From the NCBI GenBank assembly GCA_018712555.1, contig DVGT01000039.1, forward strand, positions 1 through 57,259: DNA of 57,259 bases. Direction: 5' to 3'. Below are positions 8,406 through 17,196 of the stretch, piece after piece. A program made the position numbers and the translations under genes. Positions within the stretch are counted from its first letter, which is position 1. Each line of letters starts with the position of its first letter. The DNA comes from Faecimorpha stercoravium. GTDB taxonomy: Bacteria; Bacillota; Clostridia; Lachnospirales; Bianqueaceae. The notes beneath the pieces are model-generated. The model worked only from the letters and a program-made list of their open reading frames with translations. It searched no databases and was not told where the DNA came from.

Positions 8406-9701
8406 ATGAATTTTGAAATGCTGCATCCGGCGGATCAGATCGTGATGATCATGAATCGAATCTATCACAATGGTATGACAACGATGTCCGGCGGAAATTT
8501 GTCGATCATGGACGATGACGGAGTGATGTGGATCAGTCCCAGTGGGATTGACAAGGGATCCCTACGGCGGGAAGACATCATGCGGGTATTACCGGACGGC
8601 TCCATCGAGGGACTGCATAAACCTTCCTCAGAATACCCATTTCACAGAGCCATCTACAAGGCGCGTCCAGACTTAAAAGCGGTTCTGCATGCTCATCCGC
8701 CGACCTTGGTCGCCTTTTCTGTGGTTCGTAAATATCCGGATACTCTGTTGGTGCCGAATGCGAAATTGCTCTGCGGAGATATCGCGTACGCGACCTACGC
8801 GACGCCTGGAAGTGAACAGCTGGGAGCCAATATCAGTGAGAAGTTCGCAAAAGGGTATAATACGGTGATGCTGGAAAATCACGGCGTCGTGATTGGTTCC
8901 GATGAGGATTTGTTCAAGGCCTTCATGGTCTTTGAGACACTGGACTTCTGCGCCCGGCTGGAGATCAATGCCAGAACGATCGGACATGCTCCCAGGCCAT
9001 TGACCAATGCGGAGTTGGAACGCTTCAAACTGAAGACACATCCGGAGATGGAAGAATTCTGTCCCAAGCATTTCAGCGAAGAGTTGGCGATGCGGCGCGA
9101 TATGTGTCAGCTGATTAAGCGCGCGTATAATAATCAGCTGTTTACCAGCAGCCAGGGAACGTTCTCCTGTCGTCTGTCGGATGGAAGTTTTCTGATCACA
9201 CCGTATGCGAAGGACCGCGACTATCTGGATCCGGAGGATCTGGTATTGATCAAGGATGGAAAGCGAGAAGCTGGAAAGCATCCTTCTCGTTCGATGAAGC
9301 TGCATGCGGAAATCTATAAGCAACATCCAGAAATCAATTCGGTGATTGTGGCACATCCGCCGCACATCATGGCATTCGCGGTGACGGATCAGGAGTTTGA
9401 TGCGCGTCTGATTCCAGAGTGCTATCTGCAGCTGCGGACGGTACAGAAGTACCCCTTTGGTTCCACCTTCATGGAAGCAGAAGAGCTGGCAGGCAAGCTG
9501 AGTCCGGACAATCCGGTTGCCATTATCGAGAACGACTGTATCATCGTGACCGGACAGTCGCTCATCAATGCCTTTGATAAACTGGAAGTCATGGAGTACA
9601 GCGCACGTTCCGTGATCATGACCCGCAATGTGGGCCAGATCGTGCATATTTCTGACGAAGAAGTGGATGAACTCGAGATTGCCTTTGGCATCAAGAAATA
9701 A
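8406..9701 (+). CDS. Tandem class II aldolase/adducin-family protein
   Basis: The protein has 431 residues and starts at ATG 8406 after AAAGGAGAG. It contains two class II aldolase domains in one chain, where ordinary family members have about 215 residues. Domain 1 has MSGGNLSIMDDDGVMWISPSG, the metal-binding HAHPP (His95/His97) and LENHGVVIGSDEDLFKAF. Domain 2 (from about residue 225) has SSQGTFSCR, VAHPPHIMAF (His317/His320) and the product-side helix. The family cleaves or epimerises phosphorylated sugars or aldols with a divalent metal. Either half may be catalytic. The substrate cannot be told from sequence. A terminator follows. Confidence 0.8.
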   Translation: MNFEMLHPADQIVMIMNRIYHNGMTTMSGGNLSIMDDDGVMWISPSGIDKGSLRREDIMRVLPDGSIEGLHKPSSEYPFHRAIYKARPDLKAVLHAHPPTLVAFSVVRKYPDTLLVPNAKLLCGDIAYATYATPGSEQLGANISEKFAKGYNTVMLENHGVVIGSDEDLFKAFMVFETLDFCARLEINARTIGHAPRPLTNAELERFKLKTHPEMEEFCPKHFSEELAMRRDMCQLIKRAYNNQLFTSSQGTFSCRLSDGSFLITPYAKDRDYLDPEDLVLIKDGKREAGKHPSRSMKLHAEIYKQHPEINSVIVAHPPHIMAFAVTDQEFDARLIPECYLQLRTVQKYPFGSTFMEAEELAGKLSPDNPVAIIENDCIIVTGQSLINAFDKLEVMEYSARSVIMTRNVGQIVHISDEEVDELEIAFGIKK

Positions 9702-9716
9702 TCAGGCAGTAGGTAG

Positions 9717-9748
9717 GGCTGCTCGCATTTTTGCAGCAGCCCTTTTCT
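9717..9748 (+). terminator. Rho-independent terminator after the double aldolase
   Basis: GGGCTGCT and AGCAGCCC form a stem around CGCATTTTTGC, followed by TTTT. It separates the gyrase-led unit from the malic enzyme gene 23 bases further on. Confidence 0.7.
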
Positions 9749-9770
9749 GCACAGAAAAGAGGAGAAGCGT

Positions 9771-10928
9771 ATGACACAGTTAGAGAAAGCATTGCAGCTT
9801 CATGAAGAATGGAAGGGGAAGCTGCGGGTCGAGGCCAAGATGAAGGTGGATTCCAGAGAGGCGCTGTCCATGGCGTATACGCCGGGGGTGGCGGAGCCCT
9901 GTAAGAAGATCCACGAGAATCCGGAAGATGTATATAAATATACGATGAAGGGAAATTTTGTGGCGGTAGTGACCGATGGAACCGCGGTGCTGGGCCTAGG
10001 AGATATCGGTCCGGAGGCGGCGATGCCCGTAATGGAAGGCAAGGCGGTCCTGTTCAAGGAATTTGGCGGCGTGGATGCTGTGCCGATCTGCCTTTCGACG
10101 AAGGATCCGGAAGAAATCATCGAGACGGTCAAGCGGATTGCGCCAACCTTTGGCGGAATCAATCTGGAGGATATCTCGGCGCCCCGCTGCTTCGAGATTG
10201 AGAAGCGGCTGCGGGAAGAACTGGATATCCCGGTATTCCACGATGATCAGCATGGTACGGCCATGGTCGTACTGGCAGCGCTGACGAATGCCCTGCGTGT
10301 CGTAGGAAAGAGTCGGGAGAATGCGCGCGTGGTCGTCAACGGTGCGGGCGCAGCGGGGATTGCGATCAGCAAACTCCTGTTGGCAGATGGATTTGGCGAC
10401 GTGGTGCTGTGTGATAAGGTAGGGATTCTGCAGGAGGAGACACCGGGGATGAATCCGGTGCAGGCAGAGATGAGCCGAATCACCAATAAGGAAGGGCTGA
10501 AAGGGAGTCTGGCAGACGCACTGGCTGGCGCGGATATTTTTGTCGGGGTATCGGCGCCGAATATCGTTACCCAGGAGATGGTCGCTTCCATGAATTCTGA
10601 CGCGATTGTATTTGCCATGGCGAATCCGGTACCGGAGATCATGCCCGATGTGGCCAAGGCGGGCGGCGCCAGGATTGTAGGAACGGGGCGGTCTGATTTC
10701 CCGAACCAGATCAATAACGTGCTGGTATTCCCTGGTTTATTCAAGGGAGCATTGGCGGCGCGCTGCAAGATCACGGAAGAGATCAAACTGGGAGTGGCTC
10801 ATGTTCTCGCGAATATGATTCCCGCAGAGGAACTGACGGAGGAGAACCTGATTCCCTATGCGTTCGATCCGCGGGTAGCGGATACCATCGCTAATGAAGT
10901 CATTCGCATTGCGAAGCAGAATGGATAA
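9771..10928 (+). CDS. Malic enzyme (oxaloacetate-decarboxylating malate dehydrogenase)
   Basis: It converts malate to pyruvate and CO2 with NAD(P) reduction in the cytoplasm. At 385 residues it is the short bacterial type without a phosphotransacetylase domain. The start ATG 9771 follows AGAGGAGAAGCG. Visible motifs are the Tyr/Lys region AYTPGVAEPCKKI, GDIGPEAAMPVMEGKA, the metal site VFHDDQHGTA, the Rossmann segment VVVNGAGAAGIAI, and MANPVPEIMP with TGRSDFPNQINN near the end. No promoter was recognised after the preceding terminator, so partial read-through is likely. The sulfhydrylase gene follows after 27 bases. Confidence 0.93.
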   Translation: MTQLEKALQLHEEWKGKLRVEAKMKVDSREALSMAYTPGVAEPCKKIHENPEDVYKYTMKGNFVAVVTDGTAVLGLGDIGPEAAMPVMEGKAVLFKEFGGVDAVPICLSTKDPEEIIETVKRIAPTFGGINLEDISAPRCFEIEKRLREELDIPVFHDDQHGTAMVVLAALTNALRVVGKSRENARVVVNGAGAAGIAISKLLLADGFGDVVLCDKVGILQEETPGMNPVQAEMSRITNKEGLKGSLADALAGADIFVGVSAPNIVTQEMVASMNSDAIVFAMANPVPEIMPDVAKAGGARIVGTGRSDFPNQINNVLVFPGLFKGALAARCKITEEIKLGVAHVLANMIPAEELTEENLIPYAFDPRVADTIANEVIRIAKQNG

Positions 10929-10955
10929 TAAGAAAAAAGAAAGGAAGAGATCAAT

Positions 10956-12224
10956 ATGAAGATCAGTACCAAATGCCTGCATTCCGGATATCATCCGGGA
11001 AATGGCGAGGCCAGAGCCTTGCCGATCTATCAGAGTACCACATTTACCTATGAGTCGACGGAACATGTGGGCGAACTCTTTGATCTGAAGGCATCCGGAC
11101 ATTTCTATACGAGGCTTTCCAATCCGACGGTGGACGCTGTGGAACAGAAGATTGCGGATCTGGAAGGCGGCGTGGGCGCCTTATGCACCTCTTCAGGACA
11201 GGCAGCCACTACGTTGGCGATTCTGAATATCCTGCATGCGGGTGATCATATGGTCAGCACGGCCACGATCTATGGCGGCACCGTCAACCTGTTTGCGGTG
11301 ACCATGAAGAAGATGGGCATTGATGTGACTTTCGTGGACGCGGATGCCAGCGACGAAGAGATTCAGAAGGCTTTCCGGCCGAATACCAAGGCGATGTTCG
11401 GCGAGACGATCGCGAATCCGGCGATCGCAGTGCTGGATATCGAGCGGCTGGCGAATATCGCGCATAGAAACGGCGTTCCGTTCATCGTGGATAATACCTT
11501 CGCGACACCGGTACTGTGCCGTCCCTTTGAGTTTGGCGCAGATATCGTCACACATTCTACGACGAAGTATATGGATGGACATGCGGTGCAGCTGGGCGGT
11601 GTGATTGTGGACAGCGGTAATTTTGACTGGACGAATGGAAAGTTCCCAGAGTATACCGAGCCGGATGAGTCCTATCATGGCCTCGTCTATACGCAGGCCT
11701 TTGGCAAGGCGGCCTATATCACGAAGGCCAGAGTGCAGATGATGCGGGATCTGGGAACTGCGCAGACGCCCATGGGCGCCTTCCTGCTGAATCTGGGCCT
11801 GGAGACACTGCCGCTTCGTATGGAGAAGCACTGCCGCAATGCGGAGAAGGTGGCGGAGTATCTGGCGAGCCGGACAGATAAGATCGAGTTTGTCAATTAT
11901 CCGACGCTTCCCGGTGATAAGTATCATGATCTGGCCGAGAAGTATCTGCCGGATGGAAAGAGTGGCGTCATCGCCTTCTCCATCAAGGGAGGGCGTGAGG
12001 TGGCTGCGAAGTTTATCGACCACCTGAAACTGGCGTCCCTGGTAGTGCATGTGGCGGACATCCGCACCTGCGTGCTGCATCCGGCCAGTTCGACACACAG
12101 ACAGCTGACGGATGAACAACTGGTAGCGTGCGGGATCACACCGGGGCTGATCCGGTTCTCCTGTGGTCTGGAAGACATCGAGGATATCCTGGCGGATATC
12201 AAGCAGGCACTCGACCAGCTATAA
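10956..12224 (+). CDS. metY: O-acetylhomoserine sulfhydrylase (Cys/Met metabolism PLP enzyme)
   Basis: It makes homocysteine (or methionine with methanethiol) from O-acetylhomoserine, using PLP. The protein has 422 residues, close to the 425-430 of MetY, from ATG 10956 after AAAGGAAGAG. It shows LPIYQSTTFTYES, YTRLSNPTVDAVE, GGVGALCTSSGQAA, VDNTFATPVLCRP and the PLP lysine in HSTTKYMDGHAVQLGG. The C-terminal domain holds HPASSTHRQL and the IRFSCGLED end. Cystathionine gamma-synthase or a lyase of the same fold cannot be fully excluded, but length and motifs favour the sulfhydrylase. A terminator follows. Confidence 0.88.
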   Translation: MKISTKCLHSGYHPGNGEARALPIYQSTTFTYESTEHVGELFDLKASGHFYTRLSNPTVDAVEQKIADLEGGVGALCTSSGQAATTLAILNILHAGDHMVSTATIYGGTVNLFAVTMKKMGIDVTFVDADASDEEIQKAFRPNTKAMFGETIANPAIAVLDIERLANIAHRNGVPFIVDNTFATPVLCRPFEFGADIVTHSTTKYMDGHAVQLGGVIVDSGNFDWTNGKFPEYTEPDESYHGLVYTQAFGKAAYITKARVQMMRDLGTAQTPMGAFLLNLGLETLPLRMEKHCRNAEKVAEYLASRTDKIEFVNYPTLPGDKYHDLAEKYLPDGKSGVIAFSIKGGREVAAKFIDHLKLASLVVHVADIRTCVLHPASSTHRQLTDEQLVACGITPGLIRFSCGLEDIEDILADIKQALDQL

Positions 12225-12235
12225 GAAAAAGTAAG

Positions 12236-12268
12236 GGGCTGCCGTGTATACGGCTGCCCTTTTATTGT
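12236..12268 (+). terminator. Rho-independent terminator after metY
   Basis: GGGCTGCCGT and ACGGCTGCCC pair with a single mismatch around GTAT and are followed by TTTTATT. Confidence 0.7.
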
Positions 12269-12279
12269 AGGAGGAAGTC

Positions 12280-13698
12280 ATGTTTGGGGTATTGATTGAG
12301 AAAGGAATTTCAGACTGGCAGATCGTGCAGCAGCATGGAGGCCAGGCGGACTTGTACTTTGGAGGACACTTTTGTGTTCCGCAAGCGGGACTGAACGTGG
12401 GGGAACCATATGCGGTCCCTCGAATTCGTGTGATGAACGAGCAGGATAATTCTCCAGTGATTCCCTGGAGAGATTGTGAATATCAGTATACGGAAGGGCG
12501 TCATGCGGGAGAGTGGAAGGCGATGCTTCGTGTGCCGGCCGGGGGACTGTACCGGATTGAGACCGGACTTTTTACGACATGGAATCGACCGGACAATCCG
12601 TTCAAGCAGTTTCGGGGTGACATCCGGCTACATGTCGGAGTGGGGGATCTATTTGTCATTGCCGGGCAGTCGAACGCGGCAGGATGTGCCAGGGATCAGG
12701 CTTATGACCCAGTGGATCTCCAGGTGCATCTGTTCCGAAACCGGCAGAGGTGGGATCTGGCATGTCATCCGATGAATGAATCCACGGAAGCGGATCCGGA
12801 GGCGCCGAATACGGAGATGGGAAACAGCGGTGCGTCGCCATATTTGTCATTCGGCCGTCATTACAGCCGTTATGCGGGATATCCGGTTGGACTCATCAGC
12901 ACCGCGCGAGGCGGTTCTCCCATTGCGAATTGGGACCCAGCACAAAACGGAAACCTATATCGGGAGATGCTGGCCAGGATCCGGGCGTGCGGCGGAGATA
13001 TCGCCGGTATCCTTTGGTATCAGGGATGTACGGATACGGATACGATAGAGCAGGCGCAGCGTTATCAAGAATGTTTTTATCGTTTTGTAAAGAAAACGAG
13101 ACAGGAAATCGACCGGGAGGTTCCCTTTTTTACGTTTCAGCTGAACCGTTACGCGCAGGGACTGTTGGATGAAGCATGGGGAATCGTCCGAGAGGTGCAG
13201 AGGCGCGCGGCACAGGAGTTAGATCGTGTATGGGTGCTGCCGACGATACAATGCGCTACAAGTGATGATATTCACAATTCAGCCCTCTCGAATGTCTATC
13301 TTGGGGAAATCCTGGCGAAACAATGCGCGGGAGTTCTGCTGGGAAAAGCGGAATTTGCCGCGCCAGATCTGGAGGAGGTTATGCTGGAATCAGAACGCGC
13401 AATCAGGCTCCGCTTCCGAAATGCATCTGCCGGATTTGTCCTGTATGGAGAAAAGACATTGCCATGTGGATTCACGGTAGAGGATGAAATCGGAAAAATA
13501 GATATTCAGCATCTGCGCGGAGAGAAGGGATGCTTGCTTCTCGATCTGGAACGGCAGCCAGTAGGAAAAATGAGGGTGTCGTTTTGCTATGAGGCGGATC
13601 CCTGCAGGTGGCAGCCGAAGGACGAAGTGACCTATCTGCCGCCGCTCGCCTTTTATCGGGTGGTTGTAGAGAGGAGAAAGTCGGATGAGAAAGAATGA
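12280..13698 (+). CDS. Sialate O-acetylesterase-like (SGNH/SASA) protein
   Basis: The protein has 472 residues, starts at ATG 12280 after GGAGGAAGTC and has no signal peptide, so it is likely cytoplasmic. The central SASA esterase domain has the nucleophile motif VIAGQSNAAG (about residues 125-134), GNSGASPY, the LISTARGGSPI strand, ILWYQGCTD, and a C-terminal DIHNS that supplies the catalytic Asp-His. Such enzymes remove acetyl groups from sialic acids or other glycans. A beta domain lies on each side, as in family members. Its end overlaps the glycosidase start by 14 bases, so the two probably act together on an acetylated glycan. Confidence 0.82.
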   Translation: MFGVLIEKGISDWQIVQQHGGQADLYFGGHFCVPQAGLNVGEPYAVPRIRVMNEQDNSPVIPWRDCEYQYTEGRHAGEWKAMLRVPAGGLYRIETGLFTTWNRPDNPFKQFRGDIRLHVGVGDLFVIAGQSNAAGCARDQAYDPVDLQVHLFRNRQRWDLACHPMNESTEADPEAPNTEMGNSGASPYLSFGRHYSRYAGYPVGLISTARGGSPIANWDPAQNGNLYREMLARIRACGGDIAGILWYQGCTDTDTIEQAQRYQECFYRFVKKTRQEIDREVPFFTFQLNRYAQGLLDEAWGIVREVQRRAAQELDRVWVLPTIQCATSDDIHNSALSNVYLGEILAKQCAGVLLGKAEFAAPDLEEVMLESERAIRLRFRNASAGFVLYGEKTLPCGFTVEDEIGKIDIQHLRGEKGCLLLDLERQPVGKMRVSFCYEADPCRWQPKDEVTYLPPLAFYRVVVERRKSDEKE

Positions 13699-16675
13699 GG
13701 ATTACATTCTCCCGTTTTTATGGCTCAAGGGAGAGGATGAGGAAGCAGTGCGCGAGGAGATCCGTCAGATCGCGTCCTGCGGGATCGGGGCGTTCTGTGT
13801 GGAGTCCAGACCGCATCCGGATTTCCTGGGTCCGGGATGGTGGCAGACAATGGACGCGGTGCTGGCTGAGGCCAAGAAGCATGACATGCGGGTATGGATT
13901 TTAGACGATGCGCACTTTCCCACGGGATACGCGGCGGGAGCCTACGAGGAGCGAGAACGGGAAAAGGCCAAGTGGTACTTGGCGGAGCGTCATGTGGATG
14001 TCATCGGAAGCGGAGTGGAACAGGCATTTTTCATGCAGCCCTTCCTGGGCAGGGATGGCCATCTACTGGCGGCGGTGGCGTACCCCAAACCGGATCAGCA
14101 GACGACGGCTGTGCAGATGGAAGACGCCGTAGAATGCACAGCCAAGATCACAGATGGGATCCTGTATCTGACACTGCCGGAAGGGTACTGGAGAGTCTTC
14201 TTTTTCTACAGAACCCAGCAGGGAGGTGGACGGGAGCGCTATATGAACCTGATCGACGAGGAGTCTGTAAAGGTGCTTTTGGATACGGTCTATGAGCCCC
14301 ATTACGCCCATTACGCGGCAGAATTCGGGCAGACCATCGCCGGTTTCTTTTCGGATGAACCGGAACTTGGGAATGTCCCGGGTTATGGATTCGAGGAAAA
14401 GCTGGGAAAAGCCGATGTGAGGCTGCCATGGAGTGAAGAATTGGCAAAGTCCCTGAAGAAGCGCTGGGGAGGTGCTTGGCCGCAGGCGTTGGTGGGCCTG
14501 TGGTATGAAGCGGGAAAACATACAAAAGAGTACCGCAATGGCTATATGGACGAGGTGACGCGGCTGGTCGGGAAGTGTTTTACCGGGCAGATCCGGTCCT
14601 GGTGTGAGGCGCACGGAGTCGAGTATATCGGCCATATTCTGGAGGATGCCGGTTCTCATACGAGGTTAGGCTGTGGCTGCGGTCACTATTTTCGAGAGCA
14701 GTCCGGACAGCATATGAGCGGCGTGGATGTCGTACATTTTCAGATCATGCCGGGATTTCGGGAGCCGGTTCATCGCTGGATCGCAGGGGAAGAGGACGGA
14801 GAATTCTTCCATTTTGGACTGGCCAAGCTGGGAGCCTCCGCGGCTCATTTGGATCCCCGGAAGAAAGGGAGAGCGCTATGTGAGATTTTTGGCAATTATG
14901 GCTGGGGATTCGGTGTATCCGATATGAAATGGCTCGTGGATCATATGCTGGTGCGAGGGATTAATCATTTCGTACCCCATGCGTTTTCCGTGACGTTTCC
15001 GGATCCGGACTGTCCTCCGCACTTCTATGCCAGAGGACGGAACCCGCAGTTTGAAGCATTCAAAATGTTGATGAAATATACAAATCATATGTGTCGCGTT
15101 TTTTCCGATGGAATTCATCAGGCGGATGCGGCGATCCTGTATCACGCGCAGGCAGAGTGGAGTGGCGGCAGCACCATGCCCTTTCATAAACCGGGGAGAA
15201 TGCTGATGGAGGCGCAGCTCGATTATGATGTGATCTCCGAGGATGATCTGTGGCGTGCGACGGCCGATGGCGGTAGGATGCGAATCGGCGAAGTCACCTA
15301 TCCTGCGCTCATTCTTCCGTATTTTCAGTGGATCGATGGAAAGAGTGCGCAAAAGGCAGGCGAACTGGCGGAAAAAGGGGTGCCGGTGTATTGTATCGAT
15401 GCGCTGCCGGAGGGCCTGATCGTCGGAGAGGAGCTGCCGAAGGTCTTTCAAGATTCGGTGCGGGTGGTTCCCCTGGAACAGATCGCAGGCTGCTTTGCGG
15501 CGGCCAGCCATATAGAGAAGAAGGTGCCCTATCTGCGGTTGTATCGCTACCGGAAAGCAGGAGAGTTGATTTATCTATGGATGAATGAAGATCCACTGCA
15601 TGCCCTGGAAACGGAAGTCCGTCTGCCGGAGGAGACGGGAGAGTGGGTAGAGTATGATGGCATGGAAGATGTGTTTGGCAGGATTCCCATAAGACAGAAA
15701 AAAGCCCTGCTTCGCCTGGAATCGGGCCAAACGAGGACCTGGATATGTCTGCCGGAGAAACAGAAAACGGGGTTTTCTCCAGCTGCGGAGATCCGGACGG
15801 AGACGTTAGCGTGTGCCTGGCGGATTGAGCTGAAGGGATACGATGAAGAAGGATTTCATGAGTGGAAGACGCTGGCGCCGGGGGAAGCCTTTCCGAATAT
15901 CAATGGAGCAGAGAACCTACCCAGGTTTTCTGGCACCATCGCCTATGAGACAGAATATCAGATAGATACGCCGTTCTGGGACATCACGCTGATCCTGCCG
16001 GCATTTTGTGATACGGCGCGAGTTCTGATTAATGGACAGGATGCGGGCTTCTGTTTTCGAGGAATGACGGAGAAGAGGATCGGCGACTCTGTGGTGCCGG
16101 GCAGGAATGTTCTCCGCATCGAAGTCACGAACACGCTGTTCTGGAGCCTGCGGGATCCGGTATCCACACATCATCCCATGGGCCCGACAGGGCTATTGGC
16201 GGCGCCACGCCTTCGGTTTGCACGGCGTATCCTCAGCCTGCACGATGAGCCTGCATGGAAGGAGAAGGCGTCCGCGTGGTTTCACGAGAAATGGGGCGTG
16301 CCCCAGGAAGAATATGCAAAAAGCATGGAAGAATGTATTCGGGGCGGGCAAGCGGTGCCACAGTGGTATATTCTTCCCTATCAGGGAGAGATCATTGCGG
16401 GAGTGGGCGTGATCGAGAATGACTTCCATGACCGCAAAGATCTCACGCCTAACGTATGTGCGCTTTTCGTGGAGAAAGAATGGCGGAACCGCGGTATCGC
16501 CGGACAGCTCCTGGCGCATGTGACGGAAGACATGCATCAAAAGGGTGTGGATACGTTATATCTGATCACGGATCATACTTCCTTCTATGAACGATACGGA
16601 TGGCAGTTCCTGTGTATGGTACAGGAGGAGGATGGAAATTCGATTCGCATGTATACGCATCAGGTTACGGATTGA
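13685..16675 (+). CDS. Glycoside hydrolase (GH106-like) fused to a GNAT acetyltransferase
   Basis: This is a single 996-residue reading frame from ATG 13685, overlapping the esterase gene. Residues 1-840 resemble large alpha-L-rhamnosidase/GH106-like proteins: a barrel start FLWLKGEDEEAVREEI, GPGWWQTMDAVLAEAKKH, ILDDAHFPTGYAAG, an acidic FSDEPEL, and a C-terminal jelly-roll-like part with INGAENLPRFSGTI and ending VSTHHPMGPTGLL. From about residue 848 the sequence becomes a GNAT domain (WFHEKWGVPQEEY; NVCALFVEKEWRNRGIAGQL; DHTSFYERYGW), including the R/Q-x-x-G-x-A acetyl-CoA loop. No stop or frameshift separates the parts. There is no signal peptide. The glycosidase substrate and acetyl acceptor are unknown; the exact GH family is tentative. 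Confidence 0.75.
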   Translation: MRKNEDYILPFLWLKGEDEEAVREEIRQIASCGIGAFCVESRPHPDFLGPGWWQTMDAVLAEAKKHDMRVWILDDAHFPTGYAAGAYEEREREKAKWYLAERHVDVIGSGVEQAFFMQPFLGRDGHLLAAVAYPKPDQQTTAVQMEDAVECTAKITDGILYLTLPEGYWRVFFFYRTQQGGGRERYMNLIDEESVKVLLDTVYEPHYAHYAAEFGQTIAGFFSDEPELGNVPGYGFEEKLGKADVRLPWSEELAKSLKKRWGGAWPQALVGLWYEAGKHTKEYRNGYMDEVTRLVGKCFTGQIRSWCEAHGVEYIGHILEDAGSHTRLGCGCGHYFREQSGQHMSGVDVVHFQIMPGFREPVHRWIAGEEDGEFFHFGLAKLGASAAHLDPRKKGRALCEIFGNYGWGFGVSDMKWLVDHMLVRGINHFVPHAFSVTFPDPDCPPHFYARGRNPQFEAFKMLMKYTNHMCRVFSDGIHQADAAILYHAQAEWSGGSTMPFHKPGRMLMEAQLDYDVISEDDLWRATADGGRMRIGEVTYPALILPYFQWIDGKSAQKAGELAEKGVPVYCIDALPEGLIVGEELPKVFQDSVRVVPLEQIAGCFAAASHIEKKVPYLRLYRYRKAGELIYLWMNEDPLHALETEVRLPEETGEWVEYDGMEDVFGRIPIRQKKALLRLESGQTRTWICLPEKQKTGFSPAAEIRTETLACAWRIELKGYDEEGFHEWKTLAPGEAFPNINGAENLPRFSGTIAYETEYQIDTPFWDITLILPAFCDTARVLINGQDAGFCFRGMTEKRIGDSVVPGRNVLRIEVTNTLFWSLRDPVSTHHPMGPTGLLAAPRLRFARRILSLHDEPAWKEKASAWFHEKWGVPQEEYAKSMEECIRGGQAVPQWYILPYQGEIIAGVGVIENDFHDRKDLTPNVCALFVEKEWRNRGIAGQLLAHVTEDMHQKGVDTLYLITDHTSFYERYGWQFLCMVQEEDGNSIRMYTHQVTD

Positions 16676-17135
16676 GAAGCGCAAATCCCAGATTCAGGTA
16701 GCCGGCGAAAAGGACCCAGAAGACGTAGGGGATCTGCAGGTACGCGGATAGCCGATCCACCCGGTAAAAACAGCGAATCATGCTCAGGACTGCGCCCAAA
16801 AGCAGCAGGAGCCAGAGAAAGGCAAAGAACCGCCACTGGAAGCTGAAAAAGAAGATACTCCAGAAGAAGTTCAGTGCCAGTTGGATGCTGTAGACTTGCA
16901 GAGCATTGGGGCAGCCCTGACAGCGTTTTTCGTAGACACGGGCAGAGCCAATGCCCATCAGAAGAAAAAGAACGGTCCATACGATAGGAAAAAGAATTCC
17001 CGGTGGCGATAGGGGCGGCGGTGTGAGCATGTCATATTGAGACATGCCGCTGCTGCTCAGCAGAGCAGATAACGCCCCGATCGCTAACGGGAATAGACAA
17101 AAGCCAATATACAGTTTCCACCGGTCTTGTTTCAT
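16665..17135 (-). CDS. tspO: TspO/MBR-family membrane protein
   Basis: This is a 156-residue integral membrane protein of the tryptophan-rich sensory protein/translocator family, which binds porphyrins and other hydrophobic ligands. The start ATG 17135 follows AGGTGATCTT. Five hydrophobic helices are visible. Family marks include the loop TPPPLSPPGILFPIVWTVLF after helix 1, LNFFWSIFFF, and the final helix with AGYLNLGFALLN. The gene is convergent with the glycosidase gene and overlaps its end by 11 bases. Confidence 0.88.
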   Translation of the reverse strand: MKQDRWKLYIGFCLFPLAIGALSALLSSSGMSQYDMLTPPPLSPPGILFPIVWTVLFLLMGIGSARVYEKRCQGCPNALQVYSIQLALNFFWSIFFFSFQWRFFAFLWLLLLLGAVLSMIRCFYRVDRLSAYLQIPYVFWVLFAGYLNLGFALLNP

Positions 17136-17196
17136 AAGATCACCTCGCTATGCTATAGAACAGTATATTATAGCAAGAGCAGGGGTATACGCGAAA

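Noticed and set aside
12208..12280. Riboswitch between metY and the esterase gene
   Set aside because: The space is filled by a simple terminator and a ribosome binding site.
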